64,000 nt of DNA from Streptomyces halstedii (GTDB lineage Bacteria > Actinomycetota > Actinomycetes > Streptomycetales > Streptomycetaceae): positions 124,001 through 188,000 of the forward strand of contig JOAZ01000007.1 of the NCBI GenBank assembly GCA_000720535.1, read 5' to 3'. The stretch's first letter is position 1. Every line of letters begins with the position of its first letter. The notes under the pieces were generated by a model. That model did no database searches and was not told where the DNA came from. It was given only the letters and a program-made list of their open reading frames with translations. Of the stretch, positions 48,438 through 56,691 are shown in pieces. The translations under genes and the position numbers were made by a program.

Positions 48438-49987
48438 GCACCCCCAGCACACCCCCTCAGCAGGCCCTCACGGCCGACGAGCTGCGTCCTCCGGGGCGGT
48501 GGGTCGCCCTCACCGTCCTCGTCCTGGCCGTGCTGCTCGTCGCCGTCGACGCCACCGTGCTCGGCCTGGCGACCCCGTTCCTCAGTGAGGACCTGAAGCC
48601 GACCGGCACCCAGCTGTTGTGGATCGGCGACGTCTACTCCTTCGTCATCGCCGGGCTCCTGGTCTCCATGGGCAGCCTCGGCGACCGCATCGGACGCAAG
48701 AAGCTGCTCCTCAGCGGCGCGCTGGCGTTCGGCGCGGTCTCCGTGCTCAACGCCTACGCGTCGGGGCCGGAGATGATGATCGTGGCGCGGGCGCTGCTCG
48801 GCGTCGCCGGTGCCACCCTGATGCCGTCCACGCTCGCCCTCATCCGCAACCTCTTCCACGACCCGCGCGAACGCAGCCTCGCCATCGGCATCTGGGGCGC
48901 CATGGCCTCCGCGGGCGCGGCCGTCGGCCCGGTCGTCGGCGGGGTGCTGCTGGAGCACTTCTGGTGGGGCTCGGTCTTCCTGATCAACCTGCCGGTCATG
49001 GCCGTCCTGGTGGTCGTCGGCGTCAAGATGATCCCCGAGTCGAAGAACCCGTCCCCCGGCCCCTGGGACCTGCTCAGCGTCGCGCTGTCCCTCATCGGCA
49101 TGGTCGGAGTCGTCTACGCGGTCAAGGAGGCGGCGGCGCACGGTGTGAGCTGGGGCGTGGCCGGGGCCGCGGTCGTCGGGGTGCTCGCCCTCGTCCAGTT
49201 CGTACGACGGCAGTTCCGGCTGCCCGCACCGCTCCTGGACATGCGGCTCTTCCACCACCGGGGCTTCTCCGGCGCGGTGCTCGCCGACCTGCTGACCATC
49301 CTCGGCCTGTCCGGCCTGGTGTTCTTCCTCTCCCAGTTCCTCCAACTGGTCCAGGGGCGCAGCCCGCTGGAGGCCGGACTCGCGGAACTGCCCGCCGCCG
49401 TCGGCGCGGTGGTCGCCGGACTGCTGGCGGGCCGGGCGGCCCGCCGCTTCTCGGTGCGTTCCGTGGTCTCCGGCGGGCTGGCCGGGATCGGCCTGGCCCT
49501 CGCCGTCGTCACCGTCATCCACCAGGAGACCGGCTACCCGCTGCTCGGCGCGGTGCTCCTGGTGGTCGGGGTCGGCGCGGGCCTCTCCTTCACCGTCACC
49601 GCCGACGTGATCCTCTCCAGCGTGCCCAAGGAGCACGCGGGGTCCGCGTCCGCCGTCTCGGAGACCGCGTACGAACTGGGGGCGGCGCTCGGCATCGCCC
49701 TGCTCGGGTCCATCGTCACCGGGGTCTACCGGGGCTTCGAGACCCCGGGCGGCATCCCGCCGCAGACCACGGCCGCCGCGCACGAGTCGCTGGGCGGCGC
49801 CGTGGAGGCCGCGCACACGCTGCCCGCCCCGCAGGCACACGCCCTCGTCTCCTCCGCGCAGGACGCGTTCGTGGACGGGCTGGGGGCCGCCGCGGGCGTC
49901 GGCGCGGCCGTACTGCTGGCGACCGCCGCCGCCGCGTGGTTCCTGCTGCGGGGACAGAAGCTGGAGGACGGCGTCGAACATCCGTGA
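48434..49987 (+). CDS. MFS drug efflux transporter, DHA2 (14-TM) type
   Basis: A 517-residue membrane transporter with about 14 helices. It has the MFS motif A GSLGDRIGRKKLLLSGA, motif B-like IVARALLGVAGATLMPSTLALIRNLF and the antiporter motif C region GIWGAMASAGAAVGPVVGGVLLEHFWW. LVAVDATVLGLATPFLSEDL places it with SmvA/QacA-type exporters of cationic compounds. It starts with GTG inside the TetR stop and is followed by a strong terminator. The substrate is not known. Confidence 0.93.
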   Translation: MSTPSTPPQQALTADELRPPGRWVALTVLVLAVLLVAVDATVLGLATPFLSEDLKPTGTQLLWIGDVYSFVIAGLLVSMGSLGDRIGRKKLLLSGALAFGAVSVLNAYASGPEMMIVARALLGVAGATLMPSTLALIRNLFHDPRERSLAIGIWGAMASAGAAVGPVVGGVLLEHFWWGSVFLINLPVMAVLVVVGVKMIPESKNPSPGPWDLLSVALSLIGMVGVVYAVKEAAAHGVSWGVAGAAVVGVLALVQFVRRQFRLPAPLLDMRLFHHRGFSGAVLADLLTILGLSGLVFFLSQFLQLVQGRSPLEAGLAELPAAVGAVVAGLLAGRAARRFSVRSVVSGGLAGIGLALAVVTVIHQETGYPLLGAVLLVVGVGAGLSFTVTADVILSSVPKEHAGSASAVSETAYELGAALGIALLGSIVTGVYRGFETPGGIPPQTTAAAHESLGGAVEAAHTLPAPQAHALVSSAQDAFVDGLGAAAGVGAAVLLATAAAAWFLLRGQKLEDGVEHP

Positions 49988-50008
49988 ACCGCCCGGACTC
50001 CGGGCACA

Positions 50009-50052
50009 CGGAAGGGCCCGCACCCCGGGCGATCGGGGTGCGGGCCCTTCCG
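50009..50052. terminator. Bidirectional terminator between MFS and plsC genes
   Basis: A perfect 18-bp inverted repeat (50009-50026 and 50035-50052) with an 8-base loop lies between the two convergent stops. Confidence 0.9.
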
Positions 50053-50066
50053 GCGGTCCGGCCGTC

Positions 50067-50738
50067 TCAGGCCGCCTTGGCCTTCGTCGCGTAGACGTCC
50101 ACGTACTCCTGGCCCGACAACCGCATGACCTCGGCCATCACCGAGTCCGTCACGGCCCGCAGCACATACCGGTCGCGGTCCATGCCCTCGTACCGGGAGA
50201 ACTCCATCGGCTCACCGAAGCGCACCGTGACCTTGCCGGGACGGGGCAGCCCCGCACCGCCGGGCTGGAGCTTGTCCGTGCCGATCATCGCGAACGGGAC
50301 CACCGGCGCGCCGGTCATCAGCGTCAGCCGCGCGATGCCCGTACGGCCCCGGTACAGGCGGCCGTCGGGGGAGCGGGTGCCCTCCGGGTAGATGGCGAAG
50401 GCGTTGCCCTCCTCCAGCACCCGACGCCCCGTCATCAGCGCGGCGACCCCGCCCCGTCCGCCGTCCCGGTCCACCGGGATCATGCCGCAGCCGGTGAAGA
50501 ACCAGGCCATCAGCCGCCCCTTGAGGCCCTTGCCGGTGACGTACTCGTCCTTGCCGATGTAGAACACCGGCCGGTCGCAGCAGATCGGCATGATCATCGA
50601 ATCGATGAACGTCAGATGGTTCCCCGCGAGGATCACCGGCCCACTGCCCGGAATGTTCTGGGCGCCCTCCACCTGGGGGCGGAACAGCAGGCGCAGGATC
50701 GGTCCGAGCACTGCCTTGATGACCGTGAGTCGGGACAA
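50067..50738 (-). CDS. plsC: 1-acyl-sn-glycerol-3-phosphate acyltransferase (PlsC type)
   Basis: A 223-residue membrane-associated acyltransferase that makes phosphatidic acid. It has the HX4D motif NHLTFIDS, the substrate motif IYPEGTRSPDG, and PVVPFAMIGTDKL. The start is a TTG at 50738 (LSRLTVIKAVLG), chosen because GGAGGA lies directly upstream at a good distance and the family N-terminus begins there; in-frame ATGs upstream run through non-coding sequence. It is convergent with the MFS gene. The C-terminal tail is basic (YATKAKAA). Confidence 0.88.
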   Translation of the reverse strand: MSRLTVIKAVLGPILRLLFRPQVEGAQNIPGSGPVILAGNHLTFIDSMIMPICCDRPVFYIGKDEYVTGKGLKGRLMAWFFTGCGMIPVDRDGGRGGVAALMTGRRVLEEGNAFAIYPEGTRSPDGRLYRGRTGIARLTLMTGAPVVPFAMIGTDKLQPGGAGLPRPGKVTVRFGEPMEFSRYEGMDRDRYVLRAVTDSVMAEVMRLSGQEYVDVYATKAKAA

Positions 50739-50991
50739 CGCGTCCTCCGGGGTCGGGCCGGCCCGGCCGGGTCGGAATCGTTCAGGGTCTGTGCAGGTGA
50801 GGACGATACTCGCGGGCCCCGCCCCCGCGCACATCGGGTTCACAGAACGGATACACGGTGGTGACCGGTGTTTCCGCCATGTTCGTCCAGGGTGCGCCCG
50901 TCGGACGGCGTAGATCCCTACGATCGCACTCGCCCGACAGGTGCCGGACATCACACACGACATCACACGACGTCACACACGAGGAGCATCC

Positions 50992-52164
50992 ATGACACAG
51001 CGCGCGCAGCGGGGCCCCGGGCGGCGGACCCTCCTGGGAGCGGCGGTCCTCGGTACGGCGGGTCTCGCCGCCGCGGGGACGGCGGCGGGCCCTGCGTACG
51101 CCGCCGAGCGCGGCCGGGGCGGACAGGGAACGGGCCACGGGGCCTACCGCGACCTGCCGGTCCCCACCGTCATCGGCCACCGCGGCGCCAGCGGCTACCG
51201 GCCCGAGCACACCCTCGGCTCCTACCAGCTCGCCCTGGACATGGGCGCGCACATCGTGGAGCAGGACCTGGTGCCGACCCGGGACGGCCACCTCGTCTGC
51301 CGCCACGAGAACGACATCACCGGTACCACCGACGTGGCCGACCACCCCGAGTTCGCGAGCCGCAGGACCACCAAGAAGATCGACGGCGTCAGCCTCACCG
51401 GCTGGTTCACCGAGGACTTCACCCTGGCCGAGCTCAAGACCCTCCGCGCCACCGAGCGCATCCCCGGCAACCGCCAGAGGAACACCGTCTACGACGGCCG
51501 CTGGGAGGTGCCCACCTTTGAGGAGGTCCTGCGCTGGGCCGACCAGGAGGGCCGCCGCCGGGGCGCACCCGTCTGGCTGTACGTCGAGACCAAGCACCCC
51601 TCCTACTTCAGGAAGCTGGGCCTCGGCCTGGAGGAACCCCTCGCCCGGCTGCTGCGCCGCCACGACCGGCACCGCGCGAACTCCCCGCTGCTCCTCCAGT
51701 CCTTCGAGCCGGGCTCCATGCGCCGGCTGGCGAAGCTGGTCGCCACCCCGCGCGTCGTCCTGCTCTCCGGGCCCACCGAGCGGCCCTGGGACTTCGTCGA
51801 GTCCGGCGACCCGCGCACGGTGGCCGACCTGGTGACCCCCGCCGGGCTGAAGTGGATCGCCTCCTTCGCCCAGGGCATCGGGCCCACCCTGGACCTGGTC
51901 ATCCCCAAGGACGCCGCCGGCCGGCTCACCGAGCCGACCACCCTGGTCGCCGACGCCCACGCGAAGGGCCTGGTGCTGCACCCGTACACCCTGCGCAACG
52001 AGAACACCTTCCTGCCCGCCGACTTCCGGCGCGGCACGGACCCGAACGCCTACGGCGACGTGTTCGGCGCCTTCCGGGCGTACTTCGCGACGGGCATCGA
52101 CGGGATCTTCTCCGACAACCCGGACACCGCCCTGCTCGCCGCGGCGGACCACCGGACGCGCTGA
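50992..52164 (+). CDS. Secreted glycerophosphodiester phosphodiesterase
   Basis: A 390-residue exported enzyme that hydrolyses glycerophosphodiesters to glycerol-3-phosphate and an alcohol. The signal peptide is Tat-like (RGPGRRTLLGAAVLGTAGLAAAG ... AYA). The TIM barrel shows IGHRGASGYRPEHT (catalytic His), EQDLVPTRDGHLVCRHEND (Glu/Asp and second His), LYVETKHP and SDNPDTA. The ATG at 50992 follows GAGGAG. Direct repeats of the CATCACAC/CGTCACAC type lie at 50944-50980, just before it. It probably serves phosphate scavenging; no Pho box was clearly identified. Confidence 0.92.
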   Translation: MTQRAQRGPGRRTLLGAAVLGTAGLAAAGTAAGPAYAAERGRGGQGTGHGAYRDLPVPTVIGHRGASGYRPEHTLGSYQLALDMGAHIVEQDLVPTRDGHLVCRHENDITGTTDVADHPEFASRRTTKKIDGVSLTGWFTEDFTLAELKTLRATERIPGNRQRNTVYDGRWEVPTFEEVLRWADQEGRRRGAPVWLYVETKHPSYFRKLGLGLEEPLARLLRRHDRHRANSPLLLQSFEPGSMRRLAKLVATPRVVLLSGPTERPWDFVESGDPRTVADLVTPAGLKWIASFAQGIGPTLDLVIPKDAAGRLTEPTTLVADAHAKGLVLHPYTLRNENTFLPADFRRGTDPNAYGDVFGAFRAYFATGIDGIFSDNPDTALLAAADHRTR

Positions 52165-52261
52165 CCGGGCCCCGCGCGTCAGCCACCCGGCCAGGATGCC
52201 CCGGTCGGGTGGAGCCGCGCCCGTACGGCAACCGCCCGCCCACGCCCCGCGTTGACGGGGC

Positions 52262-52783
52262 ATGACGCTTCTCGCTCTCGTCCGCGCGCTGCACCCGCTG
52301 GTGCGGGCCGAGGCCACCGCCGAGGCCCCGGCCGCCGGGATGGAGGCGGCCGACCTGGAGCAGTCCGTCTGGCTGCGGCTGCTGGAACACCGGTCCGGCC
52401 CCGGGCAGCCGGCCGACCCCGCCCGCTGGGTGCGCGCCGCCGTCCGCGCGGAGGCACGTGCCGCCCGGCGCCGGGCACGGCGCGAACACCCCTGCCCGGC
52501 CGAGGAGTTGCCCGGCGACGGCGCCGCCCGGCCCGAGAGGGCCGCCGAACGCGCCGACGAACGCCGGGCACTGCGCGCCGCGGTCGGCCGGCTCCCCGGG
52601 AACTGCCCCCGGCTGCTCGGCGCGATGCTGGCCGCCCACGATCCCACCTACCGCGAAATCGCAGGGGAGTTGGGTATCTCACAGGGGAGTTTGGGTCCGA
52701 CGCGTTCTCGTTGCCTTGGATGTCTGCGCAGAATGCTCGCGGCGGAGGTTGTAGCTCCTGACGCGGGGGGAATGGAGCGGTAG
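52262..52783 (+). CDS. Sigma-70-family-like protein
   Basis: A 173-residue protein. The N-terminal part (LALVRALHPLVRAEATAEAPAAGMEAADLEQSVWLRLLEHR) resembles sigma region 2, and LRAAVGRLPGNCPRLLGAMLAAHDPTYREIAGELGISQGSLGPTRSRCLGCLRRML resembles region 4 with its helix-turn-helix. It lacks an obvious anti-sigma partner. Similar short ECF-like proteins are common in Streptomyces. The ATG lies close to the end of the GDPD gene, with GACGGGGC as a weak ribosome-binding site. Whether it is an active sigma factor is uncertain. Confidence 0.75.
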   Translation: MTLLALVRALHPLVRAEATAEAPAAGMEAADLEQSVWLRLLEHRSGPGQPADPARWVRAAVRAEARAARRRARREHPCPAEELPGDGAARPERAAERADERRALRAAVGRLPGNCPRLLGAMLAAHDPTYREIAGELGISQGSLGPTRSRCLGCLRRMLAAEVVAPDAGGMER

Positions 52784-52820
52784 ACAACCGGCGGAGCAGG
52801 TGAGCGGGAGGCGTGCACAC

Positions 52821-53324
52821 ATGGGCATGAGCGTGACCATCTCGGCGGCGACAGCGCGGGACGCCGAGCAGATCTTCAGACTCCAGTACCTCTGTTTCCA
52901 GAGCGAGGCGGAGCTGTACGGCAACTACCGCATCGCCCCGCTCGTCCAGACGCTGGCGTCGGTCCGCGACGAGGTCGCCAGGGACCTCGTGTGCGTCGCC
53001 CGGCTCGGCGACGAGGTCGTCGGCTCGGTGTGCGGCTCCCTCGACGAGGAGGGCGTCGGCCGGATCGGCCGGCTCTGCGTCCACCCGCGCCTCCAGGGGC
53101 ACGGGCTGGGTACCCGGCTGCTGCGCGCCGCGGAGTCAGCCCTGGTGGACGGGGGCGCGGCGACGCGCTTCCGGCTGAGCGCGGGCGAGCGCAGCGAGGG
53201 CAATCTGCGGCTCTACCGCAAGGCGGGTTACGCCCGGGTGGGCGACACCACCGGTGAGGACGGCGTACGCCTGATCCTGCTGGAGAAGCCCGCCGTCGCA
53301 CCGGAGTTCGTCACCAGCGCCTGA
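52821..53324 (+). CDS. GNAT-family N-acetyltransferase
   Basis: A 167-residue acetyltransferase: ISAATARDAEQIFRLQYLCFQSEAELYGNYRIAPLVQ, then GRIGRLCVHPRLQGHGLGTRLLRAAESALV (acetyl-CoA motif A, Q-x-x-G-x-G) and NLRLYRKAGYARVGD. The ATG at 52821 follows GGGAGG; a second ATG two codons on is possible. It lies 37 bases after the sigma-like gene. The substrate is unknown. Confidence 0.88.
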   Translation: MGMSVTISAATARDAEQIFRLQYLCFQSEAELYGNYRIAPLVQTLASVRDEVARDLVCVARLGDEVVGSVCGSLDEEGVGRIGRLCVHPRLQGHGLGTRLLRAAESALVDGGAATRFRLSAGERSEGNLRLYRKAGYARVGDTTGEDGVRLILLEKPAVAPEFVTSA

Positions 53325-53395
53325 CCGGTCGCGCGGGACCGGTGGGTTCCGCGCGACCCCGACGTACTACCGGCCGTGGGCGTCACACGGCCCCC

Positions 53396-53475
53396 GGACA
53401 TCCGGGGGCCACGGACATCCCGAGGGGCCACGTACATGCCGAGGCCCCCGGACATCCCGAGGCCCCCCGGACGTC
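53396..53475. repeat. Imperfect 17-19-bp tandem repeat between convergent genes
   Basis: About five copies of a GGACATCCCGAGGGGCCAC-like unit start at 53396, 53413, 53432, 53450 and 53469, with variants such as GTACATGCCGAGG. The array runs into the stop codon of the minus-strand membrane-protein gene. No coding sense is seen. Confidence 0.8.
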
Positions 53476-53917
53476 AGGCCCGGCGGGCGCGGCGCAGCCA
53501 GATCATCCCGGTGACCGGCAGGATCACCGGGATGAACAGGTAGCCCATCCCGAAGTCCGACCACACCGTGGCGTCGGGGAACGCGGACGGCGACACCAGC
53601 GTCCAGGTGCCGACCACCAGCACCCCGGCGAGTTCGGCGGCACAGCACACCAGGGCCGCCCGGCGCGCCTTCTCACCGCCGCGCACCAGCGAGTAGGTGA
53701 TGAACCCGTACACCACGGCGGCCACCGCCGACAGGACGTACGCCAGCGGAGCCCTGCCGAAGTCCACGATCATCTGGACGACGGAGCGGGAGGCGGCCGC
53801 CACGGTGAACACCCCGTAGAACCAGACCAGGACGCGTCCGGGCCCGGTGCCGAGCTCGAACTGCTGCTTCTGCGCGGGCGCGGAGGACGGGGCCCCGGAG
53901 CGGTCGGTGTCGGTCAC
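53474..53917 (-). CDS. Integral membrane protein, 147 residues
   Basis: Four hydrophobic segments are visible: RVLVWFYGVFTVAAASRSVVQM, LAYVLSAVAAVVYGFITYSL, AALVCCAAELAGVLVVGTWTLV and GYLFIPVILPVTGMIWL. A short polar N-terminus (DTDRSGAPSSAPAQKQQ) precedes them. It is a conserved actinobacterial type with no known function. The GTG at 53917 lies two bases after the stop of the other membrane gene, so the two are a coupled pair. The tandem repeat array abuts its stop. Confidence 0.8.
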   Translation of the reverse strand: MTDTDRSGAPSSAPAQKQQFELGTGPGRVLVWFYGVFTVAAASRSVVQMIVDFGRAPLAYVLSAVAAVVYGFITYSLVRGGEKARRAALVCCAAELAGVLVVGTWTLVSPSAFPDATVWSDFGMGYLFIPVILPVTGMIWLRRARRA

Positions 53918-53919
53918 GG

Positions 53920-54279
53920 TCAGCTTCCCCAGATGTCGTAGAGCCGTACTTCCAGGACGGCCAGCACGACCGCGCCGGCCGCCACCGTCACCGAGCCCCA
54001 CCGGGTCCGCTCGGTCAGCGAGAGGAAGCCCGCCGCCGGTACGGCCGCGAAGGCGCCGATGAGATAGGCGATGAAGATCGTCATGCCCTGCTCGGGGCGG
54101 TCGCCGCCGGCCAGCCGCACGATGCCCACCACCAGCTGGGCCAGTGCCAGCACGGAGACGACGGCCATCCCGATGAAGTGCCAGTCCTTGGTGGGCTGGT
54201 CCCGGTAGGCGGCGAATCCGCACCAGGCGGCGAGGGCGAGGGCGGTCACGGCGACCGCGACCGTCAGGGCGACGAGCAT
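53920..54279 (-). CDS. Integral membrane protein, 119 residues
   Basis: Four hydrophobic helices: MLVALTVAVAVTALALAAWCGFAAY, GMAVVSVLALAQLVVGIVRL, MTIFIAYLIGAFAAVPAAGFLSL and WGSVTVAAGAVVLAVLEVRL. It contains no motif I recognise. It is the first gene of a two-gene unit with the 147-residue membrane protein (2-base gap). The strong pairing suggests that the two form one complex. Upstream, the 300-base gap to the met operator contains GC-rich spacer only. Confidence 0.78.
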   Translation of the reverse strand: MLVALTVAVAVTALALAAWCGFAAYRDQPTKDWHFIGMAVVSVLALAQLVVGIVRLAGGDRPEQGMTIFIAYLIGAFAAVPAAGFLSLTERTRWGSVTVAAGAVVLAVLEVRLYDIWGS

Positions 54280-54523
54280 GGACCGAGGGTATTACGGCCC
54301 GGGGGCGCCGCCGCGTGCGCCCCCGGCGCCCCGGAAGGGCCCCGGCGGCCGGGTCCGGGCGGGGCCGTGTCCAGGAATCGTGGCCTTGGCCACAGCACGC
54401 ACCCGCCGCGGATCGTCGGAGCCGACCGCCGCCGATCCGGGCCCCCTCGCATCACCGCAGGTCAGAGCGGTGCGCAGGGCGATCGATGTGGCCCGGCCGA
54501 CGCGCGGCCGCACCCGTCCAGCA

Positions 54524-54542
54524 CTGTCCGCTATACGGACAG
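54524..54542 (+). promoter_or_regulatory. Palindromic operator candidate before the metNIQ leader
   Basis: CTGTCCG-CTATA-CGGACAG is a perfect 7-bp inverted repeat with a 5-base centre, 40 bases before the leader-peptide ATG. It probably binds a sulfur or methionine regulator, whose gene is not in view. Confidence 0.6.
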
Positions 54543-54582
54543 CCGGGATCGCCGGAACGTTACGTCTGTTTTACTGGGGCCC

Positions 54583-54669
54583 ATGACCACGACGAGCTCC
54601 CGCATCCCCGCGACCGAGGCGAACACGACGCCCGGTGCTCGTTGTATGTGTCGAATGCGCGCCTTCTGA
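54583..54669 (+). CDS. Leader peptide upstream of metNIQ with Cys-Met-Cys-Arg-Met
   Basis: A 28-residue ORF, MTTTSSRIPATEANTTPGAR then CMCRMRAF. The C-terminal run of Cys, Met and Arg codons just before the stop is what a ribosome-stalling attenuator peptide looks like. Its TGA lies 222 bases before metN. Hairpins follow at 54719-54735 (GTCCGC-GTCCA-GCGGAC) and 54760-54774. It would let translation at Cys/Met codons set transcription of the methionine uptake genes. Attenuation is inferred and no antiterminator pairing has been worked out. Confidence 0.6.
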   Translation: MTTTSSRIPATEANTTPGARCMCRMRAF

Positions 54670-54891
54670 GGGCCCCCGCCTGAGCCTCGCGCCCCGAAGC
54701 GAGACCCGAGCCCGTGCCGTCCGCGTCCAGCGGACCGAGCCTGCCCGGACACCAGCCGCGCCCGGAACCCGGGCCCGGCCGTGCCGAGACTCCCACCGGT
54801 CGACCACCCAGACCCCTGAGCACAGTCTCTTCAGACGAACGCCCCGTGCCCGGCACAACCGCGCCGCGCACTCGACAGTGACGGAATCCCT

Positions 54892-55953
54892 GTGATCACC
54901 ACCTCGGGCCTCACCAAGGTCTACCAGTCACGCGGACGTGAGGTCACCGCCCTGGACGGTGTGGACCTGCACGTACGCGAGGGCGAGGTCTACGGCGTCA
55001 TCGGACAGAGCGGCGCCGGCAAGTCCTCCCTCATCCGCTGCGTCAACCTGCTCGAACGCCCCACCTCCGGCACCGTGACCGTCGACGGACAGGACCTCAC
55101 CGCCCTGGCCGGCCGCGGCCCGCGCGCCGGCAAGGGGCTCCGCGAGGCGCGCAGCCGCATCGGCATGGTCTTCCAGCACTTCAACCTGCTGTCCTCGCGT
55201 ACCGTCCAGCGCAACGTCGAACTGCCCCTGGAGATCCTCGGGATCTCCGGGCAGGCCCGCACCCGCAAGGCCCTCGAACTCCTCGACCTGGTCGGCCTGG
55301 CCGACAAGGCGAAGGCCTACCCCGGCCAGCTCTCCGGCGGCCAGAAGCAGCGCGTCGGCATCGCCCGCGCCCTGGCCGGCGACCCGAAGGTGCTCCTCTC
55401 CGACGAGGCGACCTCCGCGCTCGACCCCGAGACCACCCGCTCCATCCTCCAACTGCTGCGCGACGTCAACCAGCAACTCGGCCTCACCGTCCTGCTCATC
55501 ACACACGAGATGGACGTCGTCAAGACCGTCTGCGACTCGGCCGCCCTCATGCGCGGAGGCCGCGTCGTCGAGTCCGGCACCGTCGACGAACTGCTGGCCA
55601 CGCCCGGATCCGAGCTCGCCGACGCGCTGTTCCCGGTGGGCGGCACCGCCTCCGGACCCGACCGCACCGTGGTCGACGTCACCTTCCGCGGCGACGAGGC
55701 GGCCCAGCCCGTGATCTCGCAGCTCGCGCGGAAGTACAACATCGACATCTCGATCCTCGGCGCCGCCATGGACACCGTCGGCGGCCGGCAGATCGGCCGG
55801 ATGCGCATCGAACTGCCCGGCGGCTACGCGGACAACGTCGTACCGATCGGATTCCTGCGCGAACGGGGGCTCCAGGCCGAGACCGTGGACGAGGCCGCCG
55901 GGGCCGCGCCCGCGCGGACCCCCGCGCTGTTCACCGAGGAGGCGGCGAAGTGA
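54892..55953 (+). CDS. metN: Methionine ABC transporter ATP-binding protein
   Basis: A 353-residue ATPase. The ABC domain has Walker A GQSGAGKSS, signature QLSGGQKQR, Walker B VLLSDEATSALD and H-loop LITHEMDVV. The C-terminal NIL domain (about residues 265-345, VDVTFRGDEAAQPVISQLARKYNIDISILGAAM) binds methionine and causes trans-inhibition in known MetN proteins. The GTG start at 54892 follows GACGGAAT weakly. It overlaps metI by GTGA. Confidence 0.95.
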   Translation: MITTSGLTKVYQSRGREVTALDGVDLHVREGEVYGVIGQSGAGKSSLIRCVNLLERPTSGTVTVDGQDLTALAGRGPRAGKGLREARSRIGMVFQHFNLLSSRTVQRNVELPLEILGISGQARTRKALELLDLVGLADKAKAYPGQLSGGQKQRVGIARALAGDPKVLLSDEATSALDPETTRSILQLLRDVNQQLGLTVLLITHEMDVVKTVCDSAALMRGGRVVESGTVDELLATPGSELADALFPVGGTASGPDRTVVDVTFRGDEAAQPVISQLARKYNIDISILGAAMDTVGGRQIGRMRIELPGGYADNVVPIGFLRERGLQAETVDEAAGAAPARTPALFTEEAAK

Positions 55954-56621
55954 GCTGGAACGACATGCAGCCCCTGCTCGCCCAAGGCACCGTCGACACC
56001 CTCTACATGGTGCTGTGGGCCGCCCTCGTCACCGTCATCGGCGGACTCCCGCTGGGCATCCTGCTGGTCCTCACCGACAAGGGCGGACTGCTCCGGAACA
56101 CCGTGCTGAACAAGGTCGTCGGCGTCGTCGTGAACATCGGCCGCTCGCTGCCCTTCATCATCCTGCTGATCGCCATCATCCCCTTCACCACCTGGGTGGT
56201 CGGCACCTTCATCGGCCCGACCGCGATGATCGTGCCGCTCGCCGTCGGCGCCATCCCCTTCTTCGCCCGGCTCGTCGAGACCGCGGTGCGCGAGGTCGAC
56301 CACGGACTCGTCGAAGCCGTCCAGTCCATGGGCGGTTCGGTCCCCACCATCGTCCGCAAGGTGCTGCTGCCGCAGGCCCTGCCCTCGCTCGTCTCCGGCG
56401 TCACCACCACCGTCATCGTGCTCATCGGCTACTCCGCGATGGCCGGCGCGGTCGGCGGCGAAGGACTCGGCTCCCTGGCCATCACCAACGGATTCCAGCG
56501 CTTCGACGACCGGTTCATGCTCGTCACCGTCGCGCTGCTCATCGTGATCGTGACCGTGGTCCAGCTCATCGGCGACATCGCCGTACGCCTACTGGCCCGC
56601 CGGGGCCGCGCCACCTCCTGA
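55950..56621 (+). CDS. metI: Methionine ABC transporter permease
   Basis: A 223-residue membrane permease with five or more helices and the EAA loop LVEAVQSMGGSVPTIVRKVLLPQALPSLV that docks on MetN. The GTG start overlaps the metN stop. FTTWVVGTFIGPTAMIVPLAVGAIPFFARLVE is typical of the family. metQ follows after 70 bases with its own ribosome-binding site. Confidence 0.95.
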   Translation: MSWNDMQPLLAQGTVDTLYMVLWAALVTVIGGLPLGILLVLTDKGGLLRNTVLNKVVGVVVNIGRSLPFIILLIAIIPFTTWVVGTFIGPTAMIVPLAVGAIPFFARLVETAVREVDHGLVEAVQSMGGSVPTIVRKVLLPQALPSLVSGVTTTVIVLIGYSAMAGAVGGEGLGSLAITNGFQRFDDRFMLVTVALLIVIVTVVQLIGDIAVRLLARRGRATS

Positions 56622-56691
56622 CTTCTCCTCCCCCAAGCCCGCACTCCTTGTCCGGGCGCACCACCTTCACCACCGGAAAGAGGCACTCTTC

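Noticed and set aside
54543-54891. SAM riboswitch before metNIQ
   Set aside because: No SAM-I or SAM-II signature was recognised; the leader peptide explains the region better.
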